Notes: a model not told the origin generated them from the letters alone. Positions 1 through 6,121 are shown, counted from the stretch's first letter. The stretch is 8,733 nucleotides of DNA from CAYYVJ01 sp964475115 (GCA_964475115.1 CAYYVJ010000083.1:1-8733); one strand, 5' to 3'. Program-made: numbers and translations.

Positions 1-350
1 GCTTGTGCAGAAACTGCATTTTGAAGTAATGTTAACTGACCTTCAATATCAGATTCTAAAGCTGTTCCGACTACTACTACTTTACAATTTAAGTCTTTTG
101 CAGCTTGTTCTGCACCCGCTTGAAGAATACTCCAATATTGGTTACCCAATACTTTAACGATTACATAGATTGTTTTATCGCTGTTATCTACTGCTACAAC
201 TTCAGATGAAGTTTCTGAATTTCCTTCACTGCTTTTTTCAGTTGTTTCTACAGCTTGTGTTGTTACTGTAGGTGTACTAGATTTACCACAGCCAATAATT
301 GCTGTTGCGGCTAGAGTAGCTACCATAAGTAATGTCATGATTTTTTTCAT
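1..350 (-). CDS. Sugar ABC transporter substrate-binding lipoprotein, N-terminal part (truncated by window edge)
   Basis: This is the N-terminal 116 residues of a periplasmic-binding-protein-like lipoprotein; the rest lies beyond position 1. The ATG at 350 follows an AGGAGG at 363-368. Residues 1-20 form a lipoprotein signal peptide (MKKIM start, hydrophobic core, AIIGC lipobox) with Cys21 as the predicted lipidated residue. A Ser/Thr/Glu-rich linker (about 22-58) follows, typical of Gram-positive anchored binding proteins. From residue 60 the pattern IYVIVKVLGNQYW, then an amphipathic helix, then CKVVVVG matches the first beta-alpha-beta unit of the ribose/galactose-binding family (Peripla_BP_4 type). 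It should capture a monosaccharide outside the membrane and deliver it to the permease encoded 26 bp upstream. The gene comes last among the three transporter genes. The sugar cannot be named because the ligand-contacting residues are mostly outside the window. Confidence 0.88.
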   Translation of the reverse strand, partial: MKKIMTLLMVATLAATAIIGCGKSSTPTVTTQAVETTEKSSEGNSETSSEVVAVDNSDKTIYVIVKVLGNQYWSILQAGAEQAAKDLNCKVVVVGTALESDIEGQLTLLQNAVSAQ

Positions 351-362
351 TTTTTTTAAAAT

Positions 363-368
363 CCTCCT
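363..368 (-). promoter_or_regulatory. Strong Shine-Dalgarno of the binding-lipoprotein gene
   Basis: A perfect AGGAGG on the minus strand lies 12 bases before the ATG at 350, in the 26-bp gap after the permease stop. It is stronger than the site in front of the permease. This fits the usual need for more binding protein than membrane components, although the spacing is slightly long. Confidence 0.7.
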
Positions 369-376
369 CTTTCTTG

Positions 377-1414
377 CTATCTATTCATTTTGAAAAGACG
401 CTTAATATTATCAAGATTTCCTCCCTTTTTTGCAGTTTGTGATGCAACCGCAATCAATAGGATAAATCCAACAATCATTTGTTGCCAGAATGAGTTAACA
501 CCATTTAGATTTAGACCGTTACGGATAACACCCATCATAAGAGCACCGATAACTGTATTCAAAATAGTACCTTCTCCACCCATAATGGAAATACCTCCAA
601 GTACAGATGCTGCAATCGCTTCCATCTCGTATCCGTTACCTGCTGTAGGTTGGGCACTAGAGAGTCTTGAAGCTACTAAAATACCACAGATAGCTGCTGA
701 CAAACCAGAAATACAGTAGGCAAACATACGAGTTTTTACTGCATTGATACCGGACAATTTAGCTGCCTCTAAGTTAGAACCACATGCATAAATTTGACGT
801 CCGATTCGGCTTTTCGCAAGGACAACTCCTAGAATCACCGCATAAACCAAAGTTATAATTACGCTGTATGGAAGGCCGTCTCCGCCGATTCTTCCACCAC
901 CTAGTATGTAAAATTGTTTTTGTACTCCTTCTGAAGGAATATTTGTTGTATATAATGGTGCTCCATTTACTAAAACGTTCGCCATACCACGATATACCCA
1001 TTGTGTGGCAAGAGTTGCTACAAAAGGAACAACTCCAAGAATTTCAATAAAGAATCCATTCATAATACCTGTTGCGATACCCATTACTAAACAAAGTACA
1101 ATACAGATCCATAAAGGAAGACCTTGAATAAGTAAACTTACCATGATAATTCCTGACAATGCCATGGAAGCACCCGCTGATAAGTCATTTCCACCACAAA
1201 CCAAGCAAAAACTAAGTCCACATCCGATAATTGTATATGTAACAATCTGTTGTAATAGATTTTGTAAATTTGTTGCTGCTAAAAACTTCTGTGGTTGTAA
1301 TAAGGAAAACAGTATAAATAATAGAATGAGAATACCGAAGGAATAAATTGCTCTTCTGGTTGCTGCATTAAGTTTGCTAATGCCGCCTACTGCTATTTTA
1401 TTTTTTGTTGACAT
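377..1414 (-). CDS. Monosaccharide ABC transporter permease (RbsC/CUT2 family)
   Basis: This is a 345-residue integral membrane permease of the CUT2 branch of sugar ABC importers (BPD_transp_2 family); the length is normal. Hydrophobic segments run through the whole chain, for example about 22-39, 57-73, 82-97, 100-123, 127-140, 183-200, 229-247, 263-276, 283-297 and 311-326, consistent with about ten membrane helices. The cytoplasmic coupling loop is visible at about 203-225 (IGRQIYACGSN then EAAKLSGI), the conserved element that docks onto the ATPase. The family-typical Gly-rich stretch AASVLGGISIMGG is at 268-280. The ATG at 1414 has AAAGGAT at 1424-1429. The gene starts 18 bp after the ATPase stop, so the two are co-transcribed. 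Ribose, xylose, galactose or a related sugar are all possible; the substrate cannot be assigned. Confidence 0.93.
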   Translation of the reverse strand: MSTKNKIAVGGISKLNAATRRAIYSFGILILLFILFSLLQPQKFLAATNLQNLLQQIVTYTIIGCGLSFCLVCGGNDLSAGASMALSGIIMVSLLIQGLPLWICIVLCLVMGIATGIMNGFFIEILGVVPFVATLATQWVYRGMANVLVNGAPLYTTNIPSEGVQKQFYILGGGRIGGDGLPYSVIITLVYAVILGVVLAKSRIGRQIYACGSNLEAAKLSGINAVKTRMFAYCISGLSAAICGILVASRLSSAQPTAGNGYEMEAIAASVLGGISIMGGEGTILNTVIGALMMGVIRNGLNLNGVNSFWQQMIVGFILLIAVASQTAKKGGNLDNIKRLFKMNR

Positions 1415-1432
1415 TTTCTTTCATCCTTTCAA

Positions 1433-2965
1433 TTAGTTCTCTACAGATAATCGAGGAGCTGGTTTTCCCTCTAATTTGTTATACCCAGCTGCAAGATATA
1501 GAATATCTTCCTGAGTCGCTGTTTTTGCTTCTAGTTCTCCATTTATTTGACCTTCATGAATTACCAAAACACGGTCACTCATACCTAAAACTTCAGGCAA
1601 TTCAGAAGAAATCATAATAATTGCAACACCTTGATCACTCAATTTATTGAACAATTCATAAACTTCATATTTTGCACCTACATCAATACCTCTAGTTGGT
1701 TCATCCACAATCAGTACTTTTACATCGTTGCATAACCATTTTGCAAGTACTACCTTCTGCTGATTTCCACCTGATAGGTTTTTGCACAACTGGTGGATAC
1801 TTGGAGTCTTAGTACGAAGAAGCTCTACATACTTCTCAGCATTTTCCTCACCAGCTTTATCATCTATAAAACCAAAGCGAGTAATCTCAGACAAATGTGC
1901 CATATTCGTATTGTATTTAATATCTAAATCAAGGGCTAAGCCATCTCGTTTACGATCCTCTGTTGCATAACCAATTCCATTTTTGATTGCTTGAATTACA
2001 GAATTAATAATTACTGCTTTTCCATCAATCCAAAGATCCATACTATCTGCATGGTCTGCTCCGAAGATACATCTCATAAGTTCTGTACGTCCAGCTCCTA
2101 CCAAACCAGCAATTCCTAGAATTTCACCTTTTCTTACATAGAAATGATCTGCATTAACTTTTGTTCCACGCTTTACATTTTTAGCTTCCAAAGCAATTTC
2201 ATTTCTGATTTTTCTTTGATATTTAGGATATTTGTTCTCAAGAGAACGTCCAACAATCATTTTAACTAGTTCATCCATGGTAATTTCATTTAAATTCCTA
2301 GTTCCGATATACTGTCCATCACGAATTACGGTAACGCGTTCACAAATCTGATTTAATTCTGCCATTCTATGTGAAATGTAAACCATACCTACATTCTTTT
2401 TCTTTAATTTTCTTATAATTCCGAATAGCTGTTCAATTTCTCTATCTGTCAATGTAGCTGTAGGCTCGTCCAAAACCAATATCTTGGAATTAAAACTAAT
2501 TGCCTTTGCAATCTCAACCATCTGTTGCTTCGCTACACTTAAGCTACTAACCTGAGCATACGTGGATATTTCAATTCCCAAATCATCCAGTATCTTCTTA
2601 GCCTCCTCATGCATTCTCTTATCATCAACGAACAAGCCTTTTTTATGTGTTCTACCGATAAAAATATTATCAGCAACGCTTAAATGTCCACACATATTCA
2701 ATTCCTGCATAATAATGCTGATTCCTAATTCATGAGCCTTGTTGACAGAATCGATGTTAACTTTCTCACCTTCTACAAAGATCTCACCTTCATCTGCGCG
2801 ATGCACACCAGACAAAATCTTCATCAGTGTAGATTTACCAGCACCATTCTCACCTACTAGCCCTAGCACTTCACCTTTATTAACATCCATTGATACTTTA
2901 TCCAAAGCCTTTACTCCGGGAAAGCTTTTACTAATCCCTTCCATACGGAACAACTCTTCTGCCAT
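1433..2965 (-). CDS. Monosaccharide ABC transporter ATP-binding protein, two fused nucleotide-binding domains (RbsA/MglA type)
   Basis: This 510-residue cytoplasmic ATPase contains two ABC domains in one chain, the hallmark of CUT2 importers. Domain 1 has Walker A GENGAGKST (38-46), the variant signature LSVAKQQ (142-148), Walker B ILVLDEP (162-168) and the switch His199. Domain 2 has a degenerate Walker A, GLVGAGRTE (287-295), lacking the Lys; a canonical LSGGNQQ signature (397-403); Walker B VLIVDEP (417-423); and Ser in place of the switch His in MISSEL. This asymmetry is normal for RbsA/MglA proteins, where only one site is catalytically competent. TEDRKRDGL (335-343) is another family marker. 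The ATG at 2965 is preceded by AAAGGGGGA. It is the first gene of the transporter operon and has its own promoter. The family is certain; the sugar is not. Confidence 0.95.
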   Translation of the reverse strand: MAEELFRMEGISKSFPGVKALDKVSMDVNKGEVLGLVGENGAGKSTLMKILSGVHRADEGEIFVEGEKVNIDSVNKAHELGISIIMQELNMCGHLSVADNIFIGRTHKKGLFVDDKRMHEEAKKILDDLGIEISTYAQVSSLSVAKQQMVEIAKAISFNSKILVLDEPTATLTDREIEQLFGIIRKLKKKNVGMVYISHRMAELNQICERVTVIRDGQYIGTRNLNEITMDELVKMIVGRSLENKYPKYQRKIRNEIALEAKNVKRGTKVNADHFYVRKGEILGIAGLVGAGRTELMRCIFGADHADSMDLWIDGKAVIINSVIQAIKNGIGYATEDRKRDGLALDLDIKYNTNMAHLSEITRFGFIDDKAGEENAEKYVELLRTKTPSIHQLCKNLSGGNQQKVVLAKWLCNDVKVLIVDEPTRGIDVGAKYEVYELFNKLSDQGVAIIMISSELPEVLGMSDRVLVIHEGQINGELEAKTATQEDILYLAAGYNKLEGKPAPRLSVEN

Positions 2966-3020
2966 ATCATGTCCCCCTTTCTTTTAGCCTCTATTTCTTT
3001 CATATCACTTGCATATCATC

Positions 3021-3049
3021 ATTATAGGAGATAAGTTGTTAAAAAAATA
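3021..3049 (-). promoter_or_regulatory. Candidate promoter of the ABC transporter operon (TATAAT, no good -35)
   Basis: On the minus strand a perfect TATAAT lies at 3021-3026. At 17-bp spacing the -35 position (3044-3049) reads TATTTT, which matches the consensus poorly. The predicted transcript would start near 3014, giving a leader of about 50 bases before the ATPase ATG. A good -10 with a poor -35 is typical of an activator-dependent promoter, and the -35 position overlaps the proximal direct repeat described separately. This is read from sequence, with no transcript evidence. Confidence 0.6.
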
Positions 3050-3076
3050 TCGGACATTTTTGCGATATATAGGACA
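3047..3076 (-). promoter_or_regulatory. Direct repeats, 20 bp apart: candidate operator for the AraC-type response regulator
   Basis: Two copies of TGTCCnATAT in the same orientation occur on the minus strand, at 3067-3076 (TGTCCTATAT) and 3047-3056 (TGTCCGATAT). They match at 9 of 10 bases, and both are preceded by an A-run on the minus strand. Their spacing is exactly 20 bp, about two helical turns. AraC-family regulators commonly bind tandem sites about 20-21 bp apart, with the proximal one touching the -35, which is the geometry here. The encoded regulator ends about 100 bp away. Assigning the site to that regulator is inference. Confidence 0.5.
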
Positions 3077-3094
3077 ATTTTTGTTTTTAAAACA

Positions 3095-3172
3095 AAAAAA
3101 ATGTACCAGGTACACTTACTTTTATCTTACGATTCCGTAAGATTTTTGTAAGTGTACCTGGTACATTTTTTT
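3095..3172. repeat. Long perfect inverted repeat with paired GTAC palindromes (REPIN-like), also a bidirectional terminator
   Basis: Arms 3095-3119 and 3148-3172 are perfect 25-bp reverse complements. Inside them, on the same axis, is a symmetrical 4x4 T/T internal loop, then an 8-bp stem (3124-3131 with 3136-3143) and an ATTC tetraloop. Each outer arm contains its own 13-bp palindrome, TGTACC-A-GGTACA at 3102-3114 and TGTACC-T-GGTACA at 3153-3165. The structure is therefore two inverted palindromic units, the architecture of REP doublets. The arms end in A-runs and T-runs, so the RNA would form a terminator hairpin followed by U residues in either direction. It starts 7 bp after the response regulator stop and probably ends the kinase-regulator transcript before the transporter promoter. 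An adjacent small AT palindrome (3081-3095) extends the structured region. Confidence 0.85.
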
Positions 3173-3179
3173 AAATCTT

Positions 3180-4010
3180 TTACAACTCCTTTAAACATTC
3201 CCCCCGATACTCGGAAGGGCTTACTCCATGCATGCGTCGAAACACCCTGGCAAAGTAATTGGAGTCTGGATATCCAACTCGCGCCCCAACATCCTTCACG
3301 CTTACCATTGGCTGTCTAAGTAGCTTCTTCGCTTCCTCCATTCGATATTCTGCCAGATACGCTGTAAAGTTCAAGCCATATTGTTCTTTAAACATTTTGG
3401 AAAAATAGGCATCTGAATAATTTACCGCCCGTGCTGCCTCTTGCATAGAAATATCGTTCATATAATTCTTTTTTATATATTCTTCAATCATGGTTACCAT
3501 CACATTCAATCTACCAAGTGAGACTTCCTCTGCCCCTTTGTCTATGGTGGTAATCTGACTATATTCTTCCATTAAAGATGGATCTAATTCTTCTTTTTCA
3601 GCCCCTACTTCAGCTTCCATATGCATTTTTTCATACTTTTCCGAAAGATGAATGGCTTCCTCTACAACACTAAGTAGCTCATGTTCAGAGTATGGCTTCA
3701 AGAGATAATCCATCGCTCGAACCGCAATCGCTTTTTTCGCATACTCAAACTTATCATATGCCGTAAGAAAGATAATGCAGAATCCTTGCTTCTCCTTGCG
3801 CATAATTTCTGCTACCTGAATGCCCTTCATTCCTGGCATCTCAATATCTAAAATAACAATATGAACATCCGTACTACGGAAAATTTCCAGCGCTTGAGTT
3901 CCATTTTCTGCCTCTAGCACTTCAAATTGGTCTCCTAGCCTTTTCTCCAAAGTCTTCTTAAGTACCATTCGCTCAATCAGTTCATCTTCCGCAATTAATA
4001 TTCGTTTCAT
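3180..4010 (-). CDS. Two-component response regulator, receiver plus AraC-type DNA-binding domain (YesN-like)
   Basis: This 276-residue cytoplasmic transcription regulator has an N-terminal CheY-like receiver (about 1-120). Its acidic pocket is Glu8/Asp9/Glu10, the phospho-acceptor is Asp55 in VILDIEMPG, the switch residue is Thr83 and the conserved Lys is Lys105 in LLKP. A Glu-rich linker follows. An AraC/XylS double helix-turn-helix covers about 172-272, including the typical YSDAYFSKMFKEQYG and VGYPDSNYFARVFRR segments. The ATG at 4010 is preferred because AGGTGGG, overlapping the kinase stop codon, sits at suitable spacing. A GTG at 4022, abutting the kinase stop, would add four residues but has no good ribosome site. 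The 12-bp gap to the kinase indicates a shared mRNA. The likely targets are the adjacent transporter promoter and possibly the glycosidase operon. The length is short for YesN-type regulators but all key residues are present. Confidence 0.92.
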   Translation of the reverse strand: MKRILIAEDELIERMVLKKTLEKRLGDQFEVLEAENGTQALEIFRSTDVHIVILDIEMPGMKGIQVAEIMRKEKQGFCIIFLTAYDKFEYAKKAIAVRAMDYLLKPYSEHELLSVVEEAIHLSEKYEKMHMEAEVGAEKEELDPSLMEEYSQITTIDKGAEEVSLGRLNVMVTMIEEYIKKNYMNDISMQEAARAVNYSDAYFSKMFKEQYGLNFTAYLAEYRMEEAKKLLRQPMVSVKDVGARVGYPDSNYFARVFRRMHGVSPSEYRGECLKEL

Positions 4011-4022
4011 GTTTCTTCCCAC

Positions 4023-5507
4023 CTACATCTTTCTCTGACCAAACACCATGATCACACTGGTTCCTTCACCCTCTGCACTTTCAACCCTGACTTCTCCTTG
4101 TTCATAGTATGCCGTAATTCTTTTATAAATATTTCCTAGTCCGATTCCTAGCCCACTACCGTTCTCTTTGGTAGCATTGCGAATCTGCTCTAGTTTCTCT
4201 GGGCTCATTCCCACACCATCATCCTCCACCACGATTTGTAAAGTTTTGCCTATCTCCTCAATCGTGATCCCAATGTGTCCGCCACTTTCTTTACTCGATA
4301 TTCCATGAATTACAGCATTTTCCACTAAAGGTTGCAGTAGAAAAACCGGTACCTCCACCTCATCCGCCCGAATATGGCAGTCAATGGTCCAACTCACTCG
4401 ATCACCAAATCGTTTCTTCTGAATATACATATAATCTTTCACTATTTTAAGTTCCTGATTCAGGGGAGCAAAAGCTTCCGTTGTCCGAAGACTGTAGCGA
4501 AGCAGATTGCTTAGTGCCACCAGCATTTCGCCTGATATGGGTGCCTCCTCCATCTGCGCCATTCTAGTGATCATATTTAAAGTATTAAAAAGGAAATGAG
4601 GGTTTAGTTGACTTTTAACCAACTGCAATTGGGCAAAAGAAAATCGTTGTTCCAAATTCGCCTTCTCCAGTTCCTTTTGATACAACTCTTCCTCAATCAT
4701 TCGTTTCTCTTCTAGGGTATGTAAATGATTGCGCATAGCATGTTTCATCTTATTAAAAGAGGATGCTAGCTGACCTATCTCATCCTTTCCTTTCCAGGAT
4801 ACATCAGGTAGGGAAAAATTATTCTTTTCAATTCCAGATGTTACCTCTACCAGATTTAAAACAACTCGTACAATACTACCCATCATAATACGAAGGAGCA
4901 CAAAAAGAATCCCCAAAGAGAGAACGCTAATCACAGTCAGAATATATGGCATCTGTCTAAGCAATAATACCTTCATCTCATAATAATCATTTCCTTCATC
5001 TAGAACCACCTTTGTCAGCCTATTGGCATAAGTTTCTAGATAATCTTGCATCTCATAGGTTTTATATAATTCTGATATATAAGCCTTCCCACTTCCTTTT
5101 AAAGCGATCATTTTATCTCTTTGTTTCTGATATTCTTCATAACTATTTCGAATACTCCAAGTGATAGCATATCGCTCCTCACCAATCTTTTCATAGTTAT
5201 AAGGCAGTATTTCCACATTTTCCAAGGTTTCCTTACTAGAAAGCTGAAACTTCTCCTCTTTTTCAACCGTCCAATCACGAACCAAATCCGCAAAAGCTTC
5301 TCTTTCTTGCCTAAATGACTCCTGAAACTTATAACTGGATAGATTATCATCCATCAACTGTCTAATATCATCTATAAAAACGTAACTCACTTTAATATTC
5401 AGCAAAATCGCAATCGCCATAAATAAAGTCATGCTTATCATCAGTACGTACAATTTTCTCTTTAATGAAAGTCCATACCAGACGTCCAATAATCTCTCTT
5501 TTGCCAT
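4023..5507 (-). CDS. Membrane sensor histidine kinase (YesM/LytS-like, HisKA_5-type phospho-acceptor)
   Basis: About 494 residues. A membrane helix at about 17-38 and another at about 187-209 flank an extracellular region of about 145 residues that is mostly polar and likely helical; no known sensor domain is recognised in it. A HAMP-like linker (about 206-262, with KDEIGQLASSFNKM) and a coiled coil (about 262-295) lead to the phospho-acceptor motif LNPHFLFN, with His304, typical of the His_kinase family (PF06580). The ATPase domain shows QPLVENAVIHG (N box), VEDDGVGM (G1) and GSGLGIGLGN (G2). It should phosphorylate the regulator encoded 12 bp downstream. The start at 5507 (ATG) is chosen over a GTG at 5522 because AAGGAG lies at 5522-5527 and would overlap the GTG; the spacing to the ATG is about 14 bases, which is long. 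Confidence 0.92.
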   Translation of the reverse strand: MAKERLLDVWYGLSLKRKLYVLMISMTLFMAIAILLNIKVSYVFIDDIRQLMDDNLSSYKFQESFRQEREAFADLVRDWTVEKEEKFQLSSKETLENVEILPYNYEKIGEERYAITWSIRNSYEEYQKQRDKMIALKGSGKAYISELYKTYEMQDYLETYANRLTKVVLDEGNDYYEMKVLLLRQMPYILTVISVLSLGILFVLLRIMMGSIVRVVLNLVEVTSGIEKNNFSLPDVSWKGKDEIGQLASSFNKMKHAMRNHLHTLEEKRMIEEELYQKELEKANLEQRFSFAQLQLVKSQLNPHFLFNTLNMITRMAQMEEAPISGEMLVALSNLLRYSLRTTEAFAPLNQELKIVKDYMYIQKKRFGDRVSWTIDCHIRADEVEVPVFLLQPLVENAVIHGISSKESGGHIGITIEEIGKTLQIVVEDDGVGMSPEKLEQIRNATKENGSGLGIGLGNIYKRITAYYEQGEVRVESAEGEGTSVIMVFGQRKM

Positions 5508-5558
5508 ATAAGAAACACACACTCCTTCATAAATTCTGAACCTTCACTTGTTTCTGCT

Positions 5559-5587
5559 ATTTTACTATACACAATTTGATATTACAA
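5559..5587 (-). promoter_or_regulatory. Candidate housekeeping-type promoter of the kinase-regulator operon
   Basis: On the minus strand TTGTAA (5582-5587, 4 of 6 consensus bases) and TAAAAT (5559-5564, 5 of 6) are separated by exactly 17 bp, about 50 bp before the kinase start. The half-copy of the palindromic repeat arm (5599-5623) lies only 11 bp upstream of the -35, a position where a bound protein could influence transcription. This is prediction from sequence only. Confidence 0.5.
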
Positions 5588-5598
5588 GGTAAACCTAG

Positions 5599-5623
5599 AA
5601 ATGTACGCCCTACACTTACTTTT
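5599..5623. repeat. Solo, core-substituted copy of the palindromic repeat arm
   Basis: These 25 bases align without gaps to 3099-3123 of the long inverted repeat at 21 of 25 positions. All four differences are consecutive and lie in the centre: CAGG in the hairpin arm, GCCC here. The flanks AAATGTAC and TACACTTACTTTT are identical. The substitution shortens the palindrome to TGTA...TACA, and no inverted partner is seen nearby. It could be a solo REP unit or a second class of binding site. Confidence 0.6.
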
Positions 5624-5641
5624 TCCCAAAAACTGAAAATT

Positions 5642-5674
5642 TTGTCACAATATGTAACTAACCGTCATAATATA
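5642..5674 (+). promoter_or_regulatory. Candidate promoter of the small cysteine-rich gene (sigma A-like, overlapping a possible sigma K-like site)
   Basis: TTGTCA (5642-5647) and CATAAT (5666-5671) each match the housekeeping consensus at 5 of 6 bases, with 18-bp spacing. The same -10 region reads CATAATATA (5666-5674), which also fits the CATAnnnTA pattern of the late mother-cell sporulation factor SigK, with an AC (5647-5648) at about the right distance upstream. The two readings cannot be separated by eye. A mother-cell promoter would fit a coat-type product. Confidence 0.4.
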
Positions 5675-5686
5675 TACCATAATCAC

Positions 5687-5705
5687 ATCTACAGTACTTG
5701 TAGAT
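5687..5705 (+). repeat. Small inverted repeat in the leader of the small cysteine-rich gene
   Basis: ATCTACA (5687-5693) and TGTAGAT (5699-5705) are perfect 7-bp inverted arms around GTACT. The repeat lies between the predicted promoter and the GGAGG at 5728-5732, so it would form a short hairpin near the 5' end of the mRNA or serve as an operator. No function can be assigned. Confidence 0.45.
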
Positions 5706-5738
5706 TGATCATACAAAAAATATAAATGGAGGTATAAT

Positions 5739-6119
5739 ATGTCATTCTTAGGAAATGGATATGGATATAATGGAAATGGAAATGGGTATGGTGGAAGTTT
5801 ATTAAGACATTTGAGCGAACACATTGGTGAGACAGTAACCATCTTTACAACCAGTGGTGGTGCATCAGGATGTGGATTTTCAGGCATTTTAATAATGGTT
5901 AACCCTTGCTTTGTTCGATTAGCTACAGAAAGAGGAATTGCACCAGCAAACCCTCTTGCGGAAAATATATGTGGAGAAGAAGGAAAAGGTAGAAGTTTCG
6001 GTTTTGAAGGTCTTAGCTGCGGAGGAAGCGAAAGAAGAGAACGTGAATACCCAAGAGTAGGTTCTGTATGTGATATTCCAATTGATAAAATTGTGTCATT
6101 TTGCCATAATGCAGTATAA
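5739..6119 (+). CDS. Small Gly/Asn/Tyr-leading, cysteine-rich protein with Sm/SH3-like pattern, possibly spore-coat related
   Basis: A 126-residue protein with no signal peptide or membrane segment, and not a family I can name with certainty. Residues 6-19 are a low-complexity Gly/Asn/Tyr tract encoded by short GGA-AAT/GGA-TAT-like units. Residues 21-62 (LLRHLSEHIGETVTIFTTSGG, then GFSGILIMVNPCFVRL) followed by CDIPIDKIVSF at 111-121 show the pattern 'helix, GxxVTIxTxxG, GxLxxVxxxxVxL, IPxxxI'. That pattern is typical of small Sm/SH3-like barrels, including those in some Firmicute spore coat proteins. A hydrophilic Gly/Glu/Arg-rich insert (about 64-108) separates the last strand. Six Cys (45, 57, 78, 94, 111, 122) suggest disulfide cross-linking or metal binding. 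The start is secure: GGAGG lies 6 bases before the ATG. It is transcribed against both neighbours, so it probably has its own regulation. The spore-coat role is inference. Confidence 0.82.
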   Translation: MSFLGNGYGYNGNGNGYGGSLLRHLSEHIGETVTIFTTSGGASGCGFSGILIMVNPCFVRLATERGIAPANPLAENICGEEGKGRSFGFEGLSCGGSERREREYPRVGSVCDIPIDKIVSFCHNAV

Positions 6120-6121
6120 AA

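Noticed and set aside
774..1001. Minus-strand 75-codon frame inside the permease in another frame
   Set aside because: It is out of frame with a gene of known family, and its product shows no domain.
390..1050. Plus-strand open frames opposite the permease gene
   Set aside because: They are antisense shadows with no ribosome site and biased composition; the minus-strand permease has full family motifs.
2911..3003. Short overlapping upstream frame beginning at an ATG at 3003 in the transporter leader
   Set aside because: It has no Shine-Dalgarno before it and runs out of frame into the ATPase gene, so a leader peptide is not supported.
3095..3172. CRISPR array, tRNA or riboswitch for the structured region
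   Set aside because: There is only one repeat pair with no spacers and no cloverleaf or conserved aptamer core; the structure is one long hairpin located after a stop codon.
2966..3179. Catabolite-responsive (CcpA cre) site before the transporter
   Set aside because: No stretch in this region, nor in 5523-5738, matches the cre consensus well enough to report.
4011..4022. GTG at 4022 as the start of the response regulator
   Set aside because: It abuts the kinase stop without a ribosome site, and the receiver domain begins naturally at the ATG at 4010 behind AGGTGGG.
5508..5522. GTG at 5522 as the start of the kinase
   Set aside because: The only good ribosome site (AAGGAG, 5522-5527) would overlap it; the ATG at 5507 is downstream of that site.
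5645..5887. Minus-strand 80-codon frame rich in Pro/Tyr/Phe opposite the small gene
   Set aside because: Its Pro/Tyr/Phe repeats mirror the Gly/Asn tract of the plus-strand gene, and it crosses the promoter region; the plus-strand gene has the clear GGAGG.
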